Origin: Ktedonobacterales bacterium
GTDB taxonomy: Bacteria; Chloroflexota; Ktedonobacteria; Ktedonobacterales; Ktedonobacteraceae
NCBI GenBank assembly: GCA_027451525.1
Contig: DAIDJF010000003.1
Coordinates: 101,539 to 165,538 of the forward strand
Reading direction: 5' to 3'
Length of the DNA stretch: 64,000 bases
Of this stretch, positions 1-8,269 are shown piece after piece. The position numbers and the translations under genes are program-made. Under the pieces are notes generated by a model. The model ran no database searches. It was not told the DNA's origin and saw nothing but the letters and a program-made list of their open reading frames with translations. Numbering within the stretch: the stretch's first letter is position 1; every line of letters begins with the position of its first letter.

Positions 1-111
1 TTGTACTCTTCTCTATTATTGTTCCTACTACTGATTATAGCAACGGAACTTTATCAGAACCAATAACACACATACCAAAATGTATGCACTTTTAAGAGTG
101 TATAGTTGAGT

Positions 112-140
112 TTGTCTTTCATGAACCGATGTGCTACACT
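112..140 (+). promoter_or_regulatory. Sigma-70-type promoter of the histidine kinase
   Basis: TTGTCT at 112-117 and TACACT at 135-140 are separated by 17 bases, with TGC directly before the -10 box (extended -10). Transcription would start near 147, about 90 bases ahead of the kinase start at 237. Nothing else recognisable lies in bases 1-111. Confidence 0.5.
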
Positions 141-236
141 CATTAGGACACGATCTGGTATAACAATAATGAGTACACACTTCTTTAGCTGCCACAAGTA
201 GGCTGACACTGTACTATCTTTAAGAACAGAGATCAG

Positions 237-1481
237 ATGAAACACAGTATGAAAGCAACTATTTCTACACCTGACACAGCAAAACATCGCTATACACGTA
301 TGGAGCGCGTACAGCTGTCAAAAAGTGCCGCCCTGCGTAAAGATTATATGGAGCATCTTCCTGCGTGGAGGCGACCCACTGTCGGCTACATGCTCAGTTT
401 ACCACTGGTAGGTCTGTTCCTGCTATTATCCATGTTTATCGAACAAATATTGAGTTATGTCTACTTTCCAGGTTCTTTGCTCATTATCGCAGTACTGCTA
501 TCGGCTTTTATTTGGGGAGTTGGGCCTGCACTGTTCTCTCTTCTATTATGTCTCCTTGCCCTCGACTACTTTCTGCTTCCTCCCGTCTGGCATATAGATG
601 TTGTTACGCTAAAAGGCGCACTGCAACTTGTTCCGTTTGCCATTTCAGGACTGGTCATTGCCATTATCACAGCTCAACGCGAACGCGCGCGTTTAGAAGC
701 ACTCGCCGCAGAATATGAGGCAAAAAATATTGCCGATGCGCTAGAAGAGAGTAACCAGAAACTAGAAGAGAGCAATACAAAACTTCAAGAAGCGAACCAA
801 CTCAAAGATCGCTTCCTCTCTATGGCCTCTCATGAACTCAAAACACCGATCACAACGATTCGTGGGCAAGCACAACTACTCTTGCGCCGTCTTGACAAAC
901 AACATACAGCCATACCAGAAGTAGAGAACACAAAAAAAACGTTGGCGAAAATTAACGAGCAGACAGGACGTTTGAATTCCCTAATTGATGAATTGATGGA
1001 TGTGAGTCGCATCCGCGCTGGTAAGATGGTGTTACACACACGAAACAGTGATTTCGTCGCCCTCTGCCATGAGATTGTTGAGGACCAGCGGATTTTAAGT
1101 GGACGCACGATCACATTTACCTCTGAGCAGCCAGCGATTACCACCACCATCGATAATGATCGAATGGGACAGGTTGTCATCAACCTGATTAGCAACGCAT
1201 TGAAATACTCGCCACCGGATAGCCCTGTCGAAGTGAAAGTCGATACCTGTGGACAGAACATTTTTTTGCATGTGACGGATCATGGCAAAGGCATTGCGCA
1301 GGAACAACAACAACACATTTTCGAGACATTTTACCGCACACCCGATGCCGAATCATCAGCCAAAGGGCTTGGTCTGGGTTTGGCGATTTGCAAAGAGATT
1401 GTTGAGCGTCACAATGGGCGCATCTGGTGCGAGTCTCAACCGGGAATGGGCAGTACCTTCTGTGTAGAGTTGCCTAAGTGA
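237..1481 (+). CDS. Membrane sensor histidine kinase (DUF4118/KdpD-like sensor)
   Basis: A 414-residue sensor kinase that should autophosphorylate on histidine and pass the phosphate to a response regulator. About four closely packed hydrophobic helices occupy residues 47-145, in the arrangement of the KdpD-type DUF4118 membrane domain, with almost no extracellular loop. A coiled-coil linker (repeated LEESN-type heptads) spans about 150-190. The HisKA H-box SHELKTPI places the phospho-acceptor at H199. The ATPase domain shows an N-box (NLISNALKYSP, near 320), a G1 box (DHGKGI) and a G2 box (GLGLGLAI). No response regulator lies nearby, so the partner is an orphan elsewhere. Either Met at 237 or the one at 249 could start it; the promoter at 112-140 allows both. 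The signal sensed cannot be told; the loop-poor membrane domain suggests a membrane or intracellular cue. Confidence 0.9.
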   Translation: MKHSMKATISTPDTAKHRYTRMERVQLSKSAALRKDYMEHLPAWRRPTVGYMLSLPLVGLFLLLSMFIEQILSYVYFPGSLLIIAVLLSAFIWGVGPALFSLLLCLLALDYFLLPPVWHIDVVTLKGALQLVPFAISGLVIAIITAQRERARLEALAAEYEAKNIADALEESNQKLEESNTKLQEANQLKDRFLSMASHELKTPITTIRGQAQLLLRRLDKQHTAIPEVENTKKTLAKINEQTGRLNSLIDELMDVSRIRAGKMVLHTRNSDFVALCHEIVEDQRILSGRTITFTSEQPAITTTIDNDRMGQVVINLISNALKYSPPDSPVEVKVDTCGQNIFLHVTDHGKGIAQEQQQHIFETFYRTPDAESSAKGLGLGLAICKEIVERHNGRIWCESQPGMGSTFCVELPK

Positions 1482-1495
1482 TGGGCAGAGACAAC

Positions 1496-1529
1496 AAAAC
1501 ACCCGAACATGTACTGTTCGGGTGTTTTT
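1496..1529. terminator. Bidirectional rho-independent terminator
   Basis: A perfect 14-bp inverted repeat (1496-1509 with 1515-1528, loop TGTAC) is flanked by A4 on the left and T5 on the right. It can end the kinase transcript on the plus strand and the tRNA transcript on the minus strand; the two converge here. Confidence 0.85.
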
Positions 1530-1532
1530 AAG

Positions 1533-1605
1533 CAGGGGCGACACGACTTGAACGCGCAACCGCTCGGTTTGGAGCCGAGTGCTCTGCCAATTGAGCTACG
1601 CCCCT
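1533..1605 (-). tRNA. tRNA-Trp (CCA anticodon)
   Basis: The reverse complement folds as a 73-nt cloverleaf. Acceptor arms AGGGGCG/CGCCCCT are followed by discriminator G at 1533, as usual for bacterial tRNA-Trp. The anticodon loop CTCCAAA sits between CTCGG and CCGAG, giving anticodon CCA. The 3' CCA is not encoded. It is transcribed after tRNA-Ser, 5 bases away, from the shared promoter at 1776-1804. Confidence 0.95.
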
Positions 1606-1610
1606 ATGAA

Positions 1611-1697
1611 CGGAGAGGGAGAGATTCGAACTCTCGGAGGGGTTGCCCCCTCAGCGGTTTAGCAAACCGCCGCACTAGGCCACTATGCGACCTCTCC
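1611..1697 (-). tRNA. tRNA-Ser (GCT anticodon)
   Basis: The reverse complement gives an 87-nt class II tRNA with acceptor stem GGAGAGG/CCTCTCC and discriminator G at 1611. The anticodon loop TTGCTAA lies between GCGGT and ACCGC (anticodon GCT), and the long variable arm GAGGGGGCAACCCCTC is typical of serine tRNAs. CCA is not encoded. It is the first tRNA of a two-tRNA operon. Confidence 0.95.
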
Positions 1698-1775
1698 AGA
1701 CGTACTCATTATAAGAAACAACAAAACAGCGTTTGCGCACTGCTTCTATGTCCTATGAGTTCGATTCACATGCAC

Positions 1776-1804
1776 AGGATAACAGAAAATAACCATACTG
1801 TCAA
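1776..1804 (-). promoter_or_regulatory. Promoter of the tRNA-Ser/tRNA-Trp operon
   Basis: Read on the minus strand: a perfect TTGACA (1799-1804), a 17-base spacer and TATCCT (1776-1781). Start would be near 1769, leaving a leader of about 70 bases before tRNA-Ser for RNase P to remove. Confidence 0.7.
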
Positions 1805-1850
1805 GAGTTTTGGCAAAGTGGCACAGTGAATCATGTAGAATATCCACATA

Positions 1851-3023
1851 TCAGACGGCTATCGGCAAACGTGCCATTTCCATGACTTCGCGATAGCCCC
1901 GCACAAGGCATTCCATCGCCTCGTACCAGGAGCGCGACTTTGCCGCCTCAAAAGCCTGTCGCCCCAACGTTACACGCTCATCGGGAGCCAGAACTAGACG
2001 CTCTAACGCCGCGCGATACTGCAAGCCCATCTCTTCATCGTCTAATCCTTGCATATCCAGCAACAGGCCCGTGCGTTCATGCGTCACTAAGTCACAGACG
2101 CCCTCGGCTTGCAATCCCACAACAGGCAGGGCGGAAGCCATTGCCTCTAACACGACCTGTCCAAAAGTCTCTGTAACGGACGGGAAGGCAAAGACATCCG
2201 CCGAAGCGTAGGCAGTCGCAAGCTCCTCACCCTTCAGGTAACCAGTAAACGTCACCGGGCACCCCGCGAGTTCTTGCTGCATTTCTACGCTGGCCGGTCC
2301 ATCGCCCACAATCACCAGATGACAACGTGCATAATCCATGCCACGGTATGCCCGTACCAACAAGCGGAGATTCTTCTCCCAGGAGACACGCCCAACATAG
2401 AGAAGGATGGTTTTCGCGCCCGTGTTTGCGTTGTGTCCCTGCTCTAGCCACTGCTGGCGCAAGGCATCGCTTCTCTGCAAGGGGTTGAATTGCGCGGTAT
2501 CTACACCACGCGGCCAGATGCGCAGGTGCTCAAACCCTTGTTGCTGCAACATCTTTGCCGTTGAGGGCGAGGGGCAGAAGGTTTGCGCGCACTGGCTATG
2601 AATGAAACGGTTATACAGCCACATTGGTTGCGTCAGGAGCGAGAAACCAAAATGCTCACAGTAAGCGGCGAGGTTGGTATGATAAGACGAAACGCACGGG
2701 ATATTCAGCAGGCGCGCAGCTCCCAACCCCGTCGCACCCAGGATCACCGGGTCCACCAGATGCACGACATCAGGCTGAAACTCGCTTAAACGACGCATGA
2801 ATAACGGTCGGAAGAAATTAAACTTGAGTTCAGGATAAAACGGCAGTGGCACACCCGCCGTTCCCACCACTTCCGCCCCCGCGTATTGCTCCATCCCGCT
2901 TTCAGGTCCAAGCAAAAGGGCCTGATGTCCATTGCTTTGCAAGTGTTCAAGTAGCCGCGCAAGCGTCCGCGTGACCCCATCCAGTTTAGGTAAAAAGTTT
3001 TCGGTAATAATGGCTACGCGCAT
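1851..3023 (-). CDS. GT4 glycosyltransferase (MgtA/SQD2-like alpha-mannosyltransferase)
   Basis: A 390-residue GT-B fold, family GT4 glycosyltransferase, probably moving a sugar from a nucleotide donor to a glycolipid or cell-wall acceptor at the inner membrane face. The N-terminal domain opens with MRVAIITENFLPKLDGV, where the glycine-rich acceptor loop of this subfamily lies, and carries the SSYHTNLAAY element. The donor-binding C-terminal half has YVGRVSWEKN, GDGP and the E-x7-E motif TETFGQVVLEA near residues 283-292. These features resemble GDP-mannose-dependent mannosyltransferases of actinobacterial and Chloroflexi glycolipid synthesis; donor and acceptor are inferred only. The start ATG follows GTAGGGGATT, a reasonable ribosome site. 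It is divergent from the LCP gene. Confidence 0.85.
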   Translation of the reverse strand: MRVAIITENFLPKLDGVTRTLARLLEHLQSNGHQALLLGPESGMEQYAGAEVVGTAGVPLPFYPELKFNFFRPLFMRRLSEFQPDVVHLVDPVILGATGLGAARLLNIPCVSSYHTNLAAYCEHFGFSLLTQPMWLYNRFIHSQCAQTFCPSPSTAKMLQQQGFEHLRIWPRGVDTAQFNPLQRSDALRQQWLEQGHNANTGAKTILLYVGRVSWEKNLRLLVRAYRGMDYARCHLVIVGDGPASVEMQQELAGCPVTFTGYLKGEELATAYASADVFAFPSVTETFGQVVLEAMASALPVVGLQAEGVCDLVTHERTGLLLDMQGLDDEEMGLQYRAALERLVLAPDERVTLGRQAFEAAKSRSWYEAMECLVRGYREVMEMARLPIAV

Positions 3024-3381
3024 AATCCCCTACCTGATGAGATGTAATCAGCACGTTACAGCACTATACAATTGTATCTGCAGCAGTTACCAGGATAGAT
3101 GTAGTACATGCTTCTGAAAAAGGGTATAAATTGTATCCTGATCTTACAGTAACACGTTATAGTTACTGGACCTTTAAGACTATATTAGTTTTATGTAAAG
3201 CACGTACTAAGCCCAGGTTAAACAATCAAATATCCTATTGAATAAGACAAAGTACCTGTTCCGTGAAGTTTTACGAAGCAGTCCGTTATATTTGAATGAG
3301 AGCAAACATATACCGTCATATGTCTTTATGTCCGATGGTTATATAAAGGGATGAGAGAGTAGTAGAGGAGGGGGTTCGCAA
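3024..3381. other. Divergent intergenic region with small palindromes
   Basis: AT-rich spacer between the divergent glycosyltransferase and LCP genes. It holds a perfect 12-bp palindrome ATACAATTGTAT (3066-3077), a related half-matching copy around 3125-3136 (GTATAAATTGTATC), and an inverted repeat CAGTAAC-N8-GTTACTG (3147-3168). TACAAT read on the minus strand inside the first two could be -10 boxes for the glycosyltransferase, but neither has a convincing -35. No clear plus-strand promoter was found. Confidence 0.35.
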
Positions 3382-3465
3382 ATGCGTGGTGTTGAGGCTA
3401 TGTGTCAGGGTATTTTTCGCAAGGTTGTCTATAAAAAAAGCCAGGAAGTAGGAATGATACGGTGA
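3382..3465 (+). CDS. 27-residue leader ORF overlapping the LCP start
   Basis: A strong ribosome site GAGGAGGGGG precedes ATG 3382 by 7 bases. The frame runs 27 codons (begins MRGVEAMCQG, ends QEVGMIR) and stops at TGA 3463-3465, which overlaps the GTG start of the LCP gene at 3462-3464 (GTGA). The ribosome site of the short ORF is much stronger than that of the LCP gene, so LCP translation may depend on ribosomes terminating here. The peptide has no signal or recognisable family. It could instead be chance, but the SD strength and exact stop/start overlap argue for a coupled leader. Confidence 0.45.
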   Translation: MRGVEAMCQGIFRKVVYKKSQEVGMIR

Positions 3466-5402
3466 AGCGTCAATTTGTACAGATACAACCATCCAAAACA
3501 TTGCCAGATGCACCACAGGAATCAGCTTCATACGGGGATGTACTGTTACCTGGAGATATACATGAACCAATGCAGGGAGACCTTGCACCTCTATCATTGA
3601 ACGGGACAATCCCCCCACCATTTGACGAACACAAAAGAAAAGGGCTACTCACCAGCGGCAAATACGTGCCAAGTACGCACGCGGCAGGTAATGCGCTTCC
3701 AAACACTGGCCCTAACTCTATCGTCGACCAGGCAACAGTGCTACAGCCTGTCGTGAAGGCTCCCATTACTGGGCCACTGGTAGGCCACACGCCACCATCA
3801 TCACAACTGCCGCCTCTCCCACAAGGGTTTCAGCAAGCACAGAGGCAACCTGATTATTATAATGCGCCTGCCTCCGCGTACCAGTCGAGTATGGCACCAC
3901 TGAATGCTCCGAATGCTCCATATATGGGTATGCCTGGAACAGCACTACAACAGCCACCTATCTCACAGTCATTGCCGCCCATGAGTGTGCCTAATGGCTT
4001 TAATGGCGTGTCTGGCGCATGGCAGCCGATGCCGGGCAACTTTAATCGTGCCTTTACACAGCCACCTATCGCCATGCCGCCTGTGCAGGCTCCCGCGAGC
4101 GGCAAAAAGAGGAAAAAGAAACTGCCGCTGGTTGCTCGTGTCGCGATCGCCGCCTGCATTGTCTTGCTGCTCGCAGTTGGTGGTGGTCTAGGCTACTATC
4201 AAATCTATTTCGCTAACCATCTCAGTAACATTACGGGCCAGCAGGCCGCCAACATTACGATTACCAACAAGGACGGCTCTACCCAATCCAGTTCGACCGC
4301 CGGGAATGTCAGTATCGGTAGTCAGCGCATCAATATTCTGCTGCTGGGAAGTGACACTGATAGCAAATTCTCGTCTCCCATCGCGCAGACAGACATTATC
4401 GTAACGATTGATCCTACGACCAAATATGTTGGCATGCTCTCTATTCCCCGTGACCTCTGGCTCAACGTGCCGGGTTTCGGGATGCATAAACTGGACGAGG
4501 CGTTTGGCGAGGGTTGGTCGAATGTGCATCAGAGTTCACAGCCCTTCGCCAACGCGGTCGGTATGAGCATTCTGACCATCGAACAGGACTTCGGCATTCA
4601 CATTGACCACTACGCCTGGGTCGGTCTGGATGGTTTTATCAAGGTCATCGATACCGCTGGCGGTGTAGATGTCGACGCAATTCACCCGATGGTAGACGAT
4701 ACCTACCCCAACGACATCAATAGCGCAAACCCCTATAGTTATAAACGGCTCTACGTTCCGCCCGGCCCACAACATATGAATGGCATCCAGGCACTAGAGT
4801 ATGTGCGTACACGCCACTCTGACCTCGTAGGCGACTTTGGGCGTTCGGCGCGTCAGCAGCAAATATTGAGCCAACTCAAGACAAAACTGGTGACACCTGG
4901 GATTATCAATCAATTGCCACAACTGGCACAGGACTTAGATGGTTATGTCAAAACCGATATGGACCTGCCCACGCTGGTCAATCTCATGACCTACGCGCGC
5001 GGCCTGGACCCCAATAAAATCGACCATCTTGTGCTGAGTCCGCCCTATTCCAAATCTTTTACCACGCCGAGTGGGGCTGATGCCTTTGAGCCGATCTGTA
5101 GTCAGATTCAGCCTGCTATTGCAAAGATGTTCAATCTGGGCAGTAACGCGCTCTGTAACGTAACAGCCGATAGTGGAAATGGTATACATCTGGCGGCGAG
5201 CACGCCCTCGAGTGCGTCGAGTGCTGTCGCGCAGTCAATTAATACGGGCAACACGACGAACCCCTTTCAGGGCCTCAGCCAGATGACGCAGGTAGGAGCC
5301 ATGAGTATCAACAACGGCAATACAGATATGTTTGGCGTGCATAGTATTCTTGATCTCATGTTCCTTGTCGTCTTCGAGTCATTCGATGCTACGAAAGTGT
5401 AG
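3462..5402 (+). CDS. LCP family protein (LytR-CpsA-Psr) with long proline-rich cytoplasmic head
   Basis: A 646-residue membrane phosphotransferase expected to move undecaprenyl-phosphate-linked glycopolymers onto peptidoglycan. Residues 1-215 are low-complexity, rich in Pro, Gln, Met and Ala, then a basic patch KKRKKKL and one membrane helix at about 226-250 (N-in). The extracellular LCP domain (about 289-560) begins RINILLLGSDTD. It carries the conserved arginine of IPRD (R330), HKLDEAFGEG and the RTRHSD element near 448, all expected for phospholipid-substrate binding. A Ser/Thr-rich tail follows. The GTG start is chosen from AGGA 8 bases upstream and the overlap with the 27-codon leader ORF. 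The gene lies directly before a beta-propeller lipoprotein and a Ser/Thr kinase. The large disordered head is a plausible kinase substrate (inference). Confidence 0.9.
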   Translation: MKRQFVQIQPSKTLPDAPQESASYGDVLLPGDIHEPMQGDLAPLSLNGTIPPPFDEHKRKGLLTSGKYVPSTHAAGNALPNTGPNSIVDQATVLQPVVKAPITGPLVGHTPPSSQLPPLPQGFQQAQRQPDYYNAPASAYQSSMAPLNAPNAPYMGMPGTALQQPPISQSLPPMSVPNGFNGVSGAWQPMPGNFNRAFTQPPIAMPPVQAPASGKKRKKKLPLVARVAIAACIVLLLAVGGGLGYYQIYFANHLSNITGQQAANITITNKDGSTQSSSTAGNVSIGSQRINILLLGSDTDSKFSSPIAQTDIIVTIDPTTKYVGMLSIPRDLWLNVPGFGMHKLDEAFGEGWSNVHQSSQPFANAVGMSILTIEQDFGIHIDHYAWVGLDGFIKVIDTAGGVDVDAIHPMVDDTYPNDINSANPYSYKRLYVPPGPQHMNGIQALEYVRTRHSDLVGDFGRSARQQQILSQLKTKLVTPGIINQLPQLAQDLDGYVKTDMDLPTLVNLMTYARGLDPNKIDHLVLSPPYSKSFTTPSGADAFEPICSQIQPAIAKMFNLGSNALCNVTADSGNGIHLAASTPSSASSAVAQSINTGNTTNPFQGLSQMTQVGAMSINNGNTDMFGVHSILDLMFLVVFESFDATKV

Positions 5403-5409
5403 TATTTTG

Positions 5410-6666
5410 ATGAAAAAACAGCAGCATTGGTTTGCTCTGCTTCTGCTCGCCTTGCTCTCGCTCAGTATGCAGAGTTGTCTGGGGTTGGGCAGTAGTAGCA
5501 GCAGCAGCAGCAACACAGGAAATTTTAAGACCACGAATACAGGTCCTAGCCAAAAAGGCCTGGGGGTCAACCAGAGTAGCCAGTTCAAGCTACAGGGCAA
5601 GCTCTACTTTACGCAAGGGCATCGCCTGTATGTATTAGATGATACACGCACCCCGCACGCGCTTACGCCGACGAGTTTGAGCGTCTATGATCCTGCCATC
5701 TCGCCCGATGGAAAGTGGATTGCCTTTATTGCACGCTATCCCGATTACTCTGATCTGGACTACATGCCAGTTGGTGGCGGACAGATCAATACTATTGTTA
5801 CGGGTAAAGGCGATTACTATCCTAATCAGAGCGTGGGAGCCAATAACTACTACTGGTTCTCACAGCCAACATGGACCCCAGATGGCAAAAACATCACGTT
5901 TCTCAGTGATTTGCAAAAACAATACTACTGGAGCAGCTTGGGAGGAGTCTTTAAGAATGCCTACTTTGTAGACCTACAAATTTTTTCCTTACCGTTCGGA
6001 CAAGCAACAATTACCGCAACCCAGGCCATTAACATCGCACAACCTGTCGCGTATGCCGATTTTGGCGATGGCGGAGACAGCTATCCCAACTATCGTCCGG
6101 GCACTACAGGCGAGATTGCCTACAGCCATTTTACCTATGATACCAACGGGACGGATGAGATTGTCCAGGTCTACCTGGAAAATTCTAATGCCATCGCGCA
6201 ACATCCAGGACTCTATCATCCTGGTGTCGAGGGTAGCGGACTCGACCCCGCAGTCGCCCTCACACCCCACGATACGACACAACAATCAATGGAGCCAGCA
6301 TTTTCACCTGATGGCAATACATTAGCTTACGTCAAGCGTATTGATGCAACCCACATGGCACTTTACACAATGCCTGTTCTTAATGGACTGACCGCCGACC
6401 CGAATAATCCCGCGATTATAAAACAAGCATTAGTGCCGTTCCAACAATCCTCGCTGATCGTCGAAGGACAGTATGTCAGTCTGCCGATCTGGTCACCTGA
6501 TGGGAAACAGATTGCCTACCTCACGTATTCTAATAACGAACTTGATATCTGGCTTGCTGATGTGACACAAAATCCCAAAACGGGAACGTATACGATGAAG
6601 GGATCACCCGTTCAATTGACCGCGGGCGGCGTCGATGGCGATTCGCGGCTTTTCTGGACAGCTTGA
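5410..6666 (+). CDS. TolB/PD40-type beta-propeller lipoprotein
   Basis: 418 residues. A lipoprotein signal peptide (KK then a Leu-rich stretch, lipobox SMQSC, lipidated Cys at residue 23) predicts anchoring on the outer face of the membrane. After a Ser/Asn linker come at least four WD40-like PD40 blades, each with the signature seen in TolB: ISPDGKWIAFIA, WTPDGKNITFLS, FSPDGNTLAYVK and WSPDGKQIAYLT. Such propellers bind proteins or sugars; no catalytic residues are evident. ATG 5410 is only 7 bases after the LCP stop, implying translational coupling. Longer in-frame starts inside the LCP gene (for example 5332) would spoil the signal peptide and are rejected. A function in envelope assembly with LCP is inferred from position only. 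Confidence 0.85.
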   Translation: MKKQQHWFALLLLALLSLSMQSCLGLGSSSSSSSNTGNFKTTNTGPSQKGLGVNQSSQFKLQGKLYFTQGHRLYVLDDTRTPHALTPTSLSVYDPAISPDGKWIAFIARYPDYSDLDYMPVGGGQINTIVTGKGDYYPNQSVGANNYYWFSQPTWTPDGKNITFLSDLQKQYYWSSLGGVFKNAYFVDLQIFSLPFGQATITATQAINIAQPVAYADFGDGGDSYPNYRPGTTGEIAYSHFTYDTNGTDEIVQVYLENSNAIAQHPGLYHPGVEGSGLDPAVALTPHDTTQQSMEPAFSPDGNTLAYVKRIDATHMALYTMPVLNGLTADPNNPAIIKQALVPFQQSSLIVEGQYVSLPIWSPDGKQIAYLTYSNNELDIWLADVTQNPKTGTYTMKGSPVQLTAGGVDGDSRLFWTA

Positions 6667-6720
6667 TTGCAGAAGTCATGCTTTTCTGGACTGTCTTTCA
6701 GAATGATGGTATACTACACG

Positions 6721-6748
6721 TTGACATTCTCTGTCATTGTGGTATATT
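6721..6748 (+). promoter_or_regulatory. Promoter of the Ser/Thr kinase gene
   Basis: TTGACA (6721-6726), 16-base spacer, TATATT (6743-6748), with TGG just before the -10 box (extended -10). Transcription would begin near 6755, 18 bases ahead of the kinase TTG start. This rules out the longer ORF start at 6737. Confidence 0.7.
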
Positions 6749-6772
6749 CGCCCTGGCCGCTCGAGGTGGAAC

Positions 6773-7786
6773 TTGAACCAGTTTGAAGGTACTCTGATCG
6801 CTGGACGGTATGAAATCCGTGAGCATATCGCTACGGGTGGCATGGCAAGCGTGTTCAAAACCTGGGACCATCGCACTGAACGCTTTGTGGCTATCAAGGT
6901 GTTGCGTTCCCTGGATAAGAGCGACTTGCGAGCCGTCGAGCGTTTCCGGCGCGAAGCGCGTGCTGCTGCAGCCCTCGCGCATCCTAATGCCGTGACCATC
7001 TATGATTTTGTTGAGGAGAAGGGCCAGTACTTCCTCGTCATGGAGTACATTCAAGGTCCAACATTAAAGCAGCTTATCGGGCAGCGTCGTCAGCTTCAGG
7101 CTCGTGAAACGCTGGAGATCACCTTGCAGGTCTGTTCTGTGCTACAAGTAGCGCATGCACGTGGTTTCATTCACCGTGACATTAAGCCGCAGAACATCAT
7201 GCTGGCCTGGAATAGTGCTTTGGTCGCAGGCCCTCTTGCTGAAAATACGCCTCTCGTCAAATTGACCGATTTTGGCATCGTGCGCGTTGTCGAGGATGCC
7301 GGTCTGACGAATAGTGGCATCGTGCTTGGTACAGCCGATTATCTCTCACCAGAGCAGGCACGCGGGGAGACGCTGACACCTTCATCAGACCTCTATTCGC
7401 TCGGTGTGGTCATGTTCGAGATGCTGGCTGGTCGCCCGCCTTTTGTGGGGCCTACCGCTGTCTCGATTGCGATGCAGCATGCCACCGCCAGTCCGCCGCC
7501 TTTGCGCCAGTTTAATCCTACGGTTCCCGCTGTCGTTGAACAGCTTGTCTTGCGCATGTTGGAGAAAGAGCCAGAAGACCGCTTCCGTTCAGCAGCGGAA
7601 ATGCAACAGGCTCTGCGGTATTGTATGTGGGAGATCACGCAGGGACAACGGCCTCCGACTCAGACAGGTCAGCCGGGCGTACCGCCTAGCCCGTTGCCGG
7701 GTTCACAGCAACGCTCGTCATTCTATACATCAGGCTCAGATGGACAGGGCAATACCCCGCCACTGCGACGACCTTTTTCGTCTTAA
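6773..7786 (+). CDS. Hanks-type serine/threonine protein kinase, soluble
   Basis: 337 residues. All key kinase elements are present: glycine loop IATGGMASVF, lysine of VAIKVL (about K42), HRDIKPQN (about residues 134-141), DFGI (about 166), the activation segment with LGTADYLSPEQARG, and SDLYSLGVVMFEMLAGRPPF. It should therefore be an active kinase. The C-terminal 50 residues are Pro/Gln/Ser-rich with no membrane helix, so it is cytoplasmic and lacks PASTA or other sensor domains. The start is TTG 6773, 5 bases after GAGGTGG. The upstream ATG at 6737 falls inside the promoter. The disordered cytoplasmic head of the neighbouring LCP protein is a plausible target (inference). Contrast the pseudokinase at 52838-54991. 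Confidence 0.9.
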   Translation: MNQFEGTLIAGRYEIREHIATGGMASVFKTWDHRTERFVAIKVLRSLDKSDLRAVERFRREARAAAALAHPNAVTIYDFVEEKGQYFLVMEYIQGPTLKQLIGQRRQLQARETLEITLQVCSVLQVAHARGFIHRDIKPQNIMLAWNSALVAGPLAENTPLVKLTDFGIVRVVEDAGLTNSGIVLGTADYLSPEQARGETLTPSSDLYSLGVVMFEMLAGRPPFVGPTAVSIAMQHATASPPPLRQFNPTVPAVVEQLVLRMLEKEPEDRFRSAAEMQQALRYCMWEITQGQRPPTQTGQPGVPPSPLPGSQQRSSFYTSGSDGQGNTPPLRRPFSS

Positions 7787-7820
7787 TACTTTCGGCCTTA
7801 TTCGTTATGTATTGTGGACC

Positions 7821-7839
7821 GGGTAGGGTATACCTACCC
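7821..7839. promoter_or_regulatory. Inverted repeat upstream of ridA
   Basis: GGGTAG at 7821-7826 and CTACCC at 7834-7839 flank GGTATAC, making a compact dyad 25 bases before the ridA start. It could be an operator or a leader hairpin; no clear -35/-10 pair accompanies it. Confidence 0.25.
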
Positions 7840-7863
7840 ATATTCTTTATGGACAACAAGATT

Positions 7864-8250
7864 ATGGAACGTACACGTATTCAAACAGAACAGGCTCCAG
7901 CTGCAATTGGCCCCTATAGCCAGGCGATTCGCACCGGGCAATTCGTCTTTGCTTCTGGTCAGGTGGCTCTTGACCCCGCCAGTGGCGAACTTATAGGCAG
8001 CGATGTGCAGACACAGACCCACCGTGCCTTGCAAAACTTGCAGGCCGTCTTAAAAAGCGCGGGAGCCTCACTCAATAGCGTTGTCAAAACAACCGTATTC
8101 CTCTCAACGATGAGCGATTTCCAGGCAATGAATGCCGTTTACGCAACCTATTTTCAGGGCACTGCCCCAGCACGCTCCACCATCGCCGTTGCCGAATTGC
8201 CACGCAAAGCATTGGTTGAAATCGAGTGTGTTGCTCTCGTTGAAGAATAG
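7864..8250 (+). CDS. ridA: RidA-family reactive enamine/imine deaminase
   Basis: 128 residues, the normal RidA (YjgF/YER057c/UK114) length. Family hallmarks are IGPYSQAI near the N-terminus, [10 protein letters not shown], the TVFL segment, [21 protein letters not shown] with the arginine that binds the carboxylate of 2-aminoacrylate, and a terminal glutamate-rich strand. It hydrolyses reactive enamines released by PLP enzymes such as threonine dehydratase. ATG 7864 gives the usual N-terminus; ATG 7849 would add five residues. Neither has a strong ribosome site. It ends 19 bases before dnaA and is probably cotranscribed with it. Confidence 0.92.
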   Translation: MERTRIQTEQAPAAIGPYSQAIRTGQFVFASGQVALDPASGELIGSDVQTQTHRALQNLQAVLKSAGASLNSVVKTTVFLSTMSDFQAMNAVYATYFQGTAPARSTIAVAELPRKALVEIECVALVEE

Positions 8251-8269
8251 CTACACGGGGGATTTGCCA

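Noticed and set aside
54..287. 77-residue minus-strand ORF at the left edge
   Set aside because: It lies opposite the kinase promoter and leader, is rich in rare-looking runs and has no ribosome site or family.
1509..1829. 106-residue plus-strand ORF
   Set aside because: It runs across the minus-strand tRNA-Trp and tRNA-Ser genes and their promoter, so it is a chance frame.
5332..5409. Extended start of the propeller lipoprotein inside the LCP gene
   Set aside because: It would bury the lipoprotein signal peptide that begins at ATG 5410.
6737..6772. ATG start of the kinase at 6737
   Set aside because: It lies within the promoter spacer, upstream of the transcription start; TTG 6773 has a ribosome site.
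8132..8269. Extended start of DnaA inside ridA
   Set aside because: The extra 46 residues overlap ridA in another frame; GTG 8270 has a ribosome site and starts domain I.
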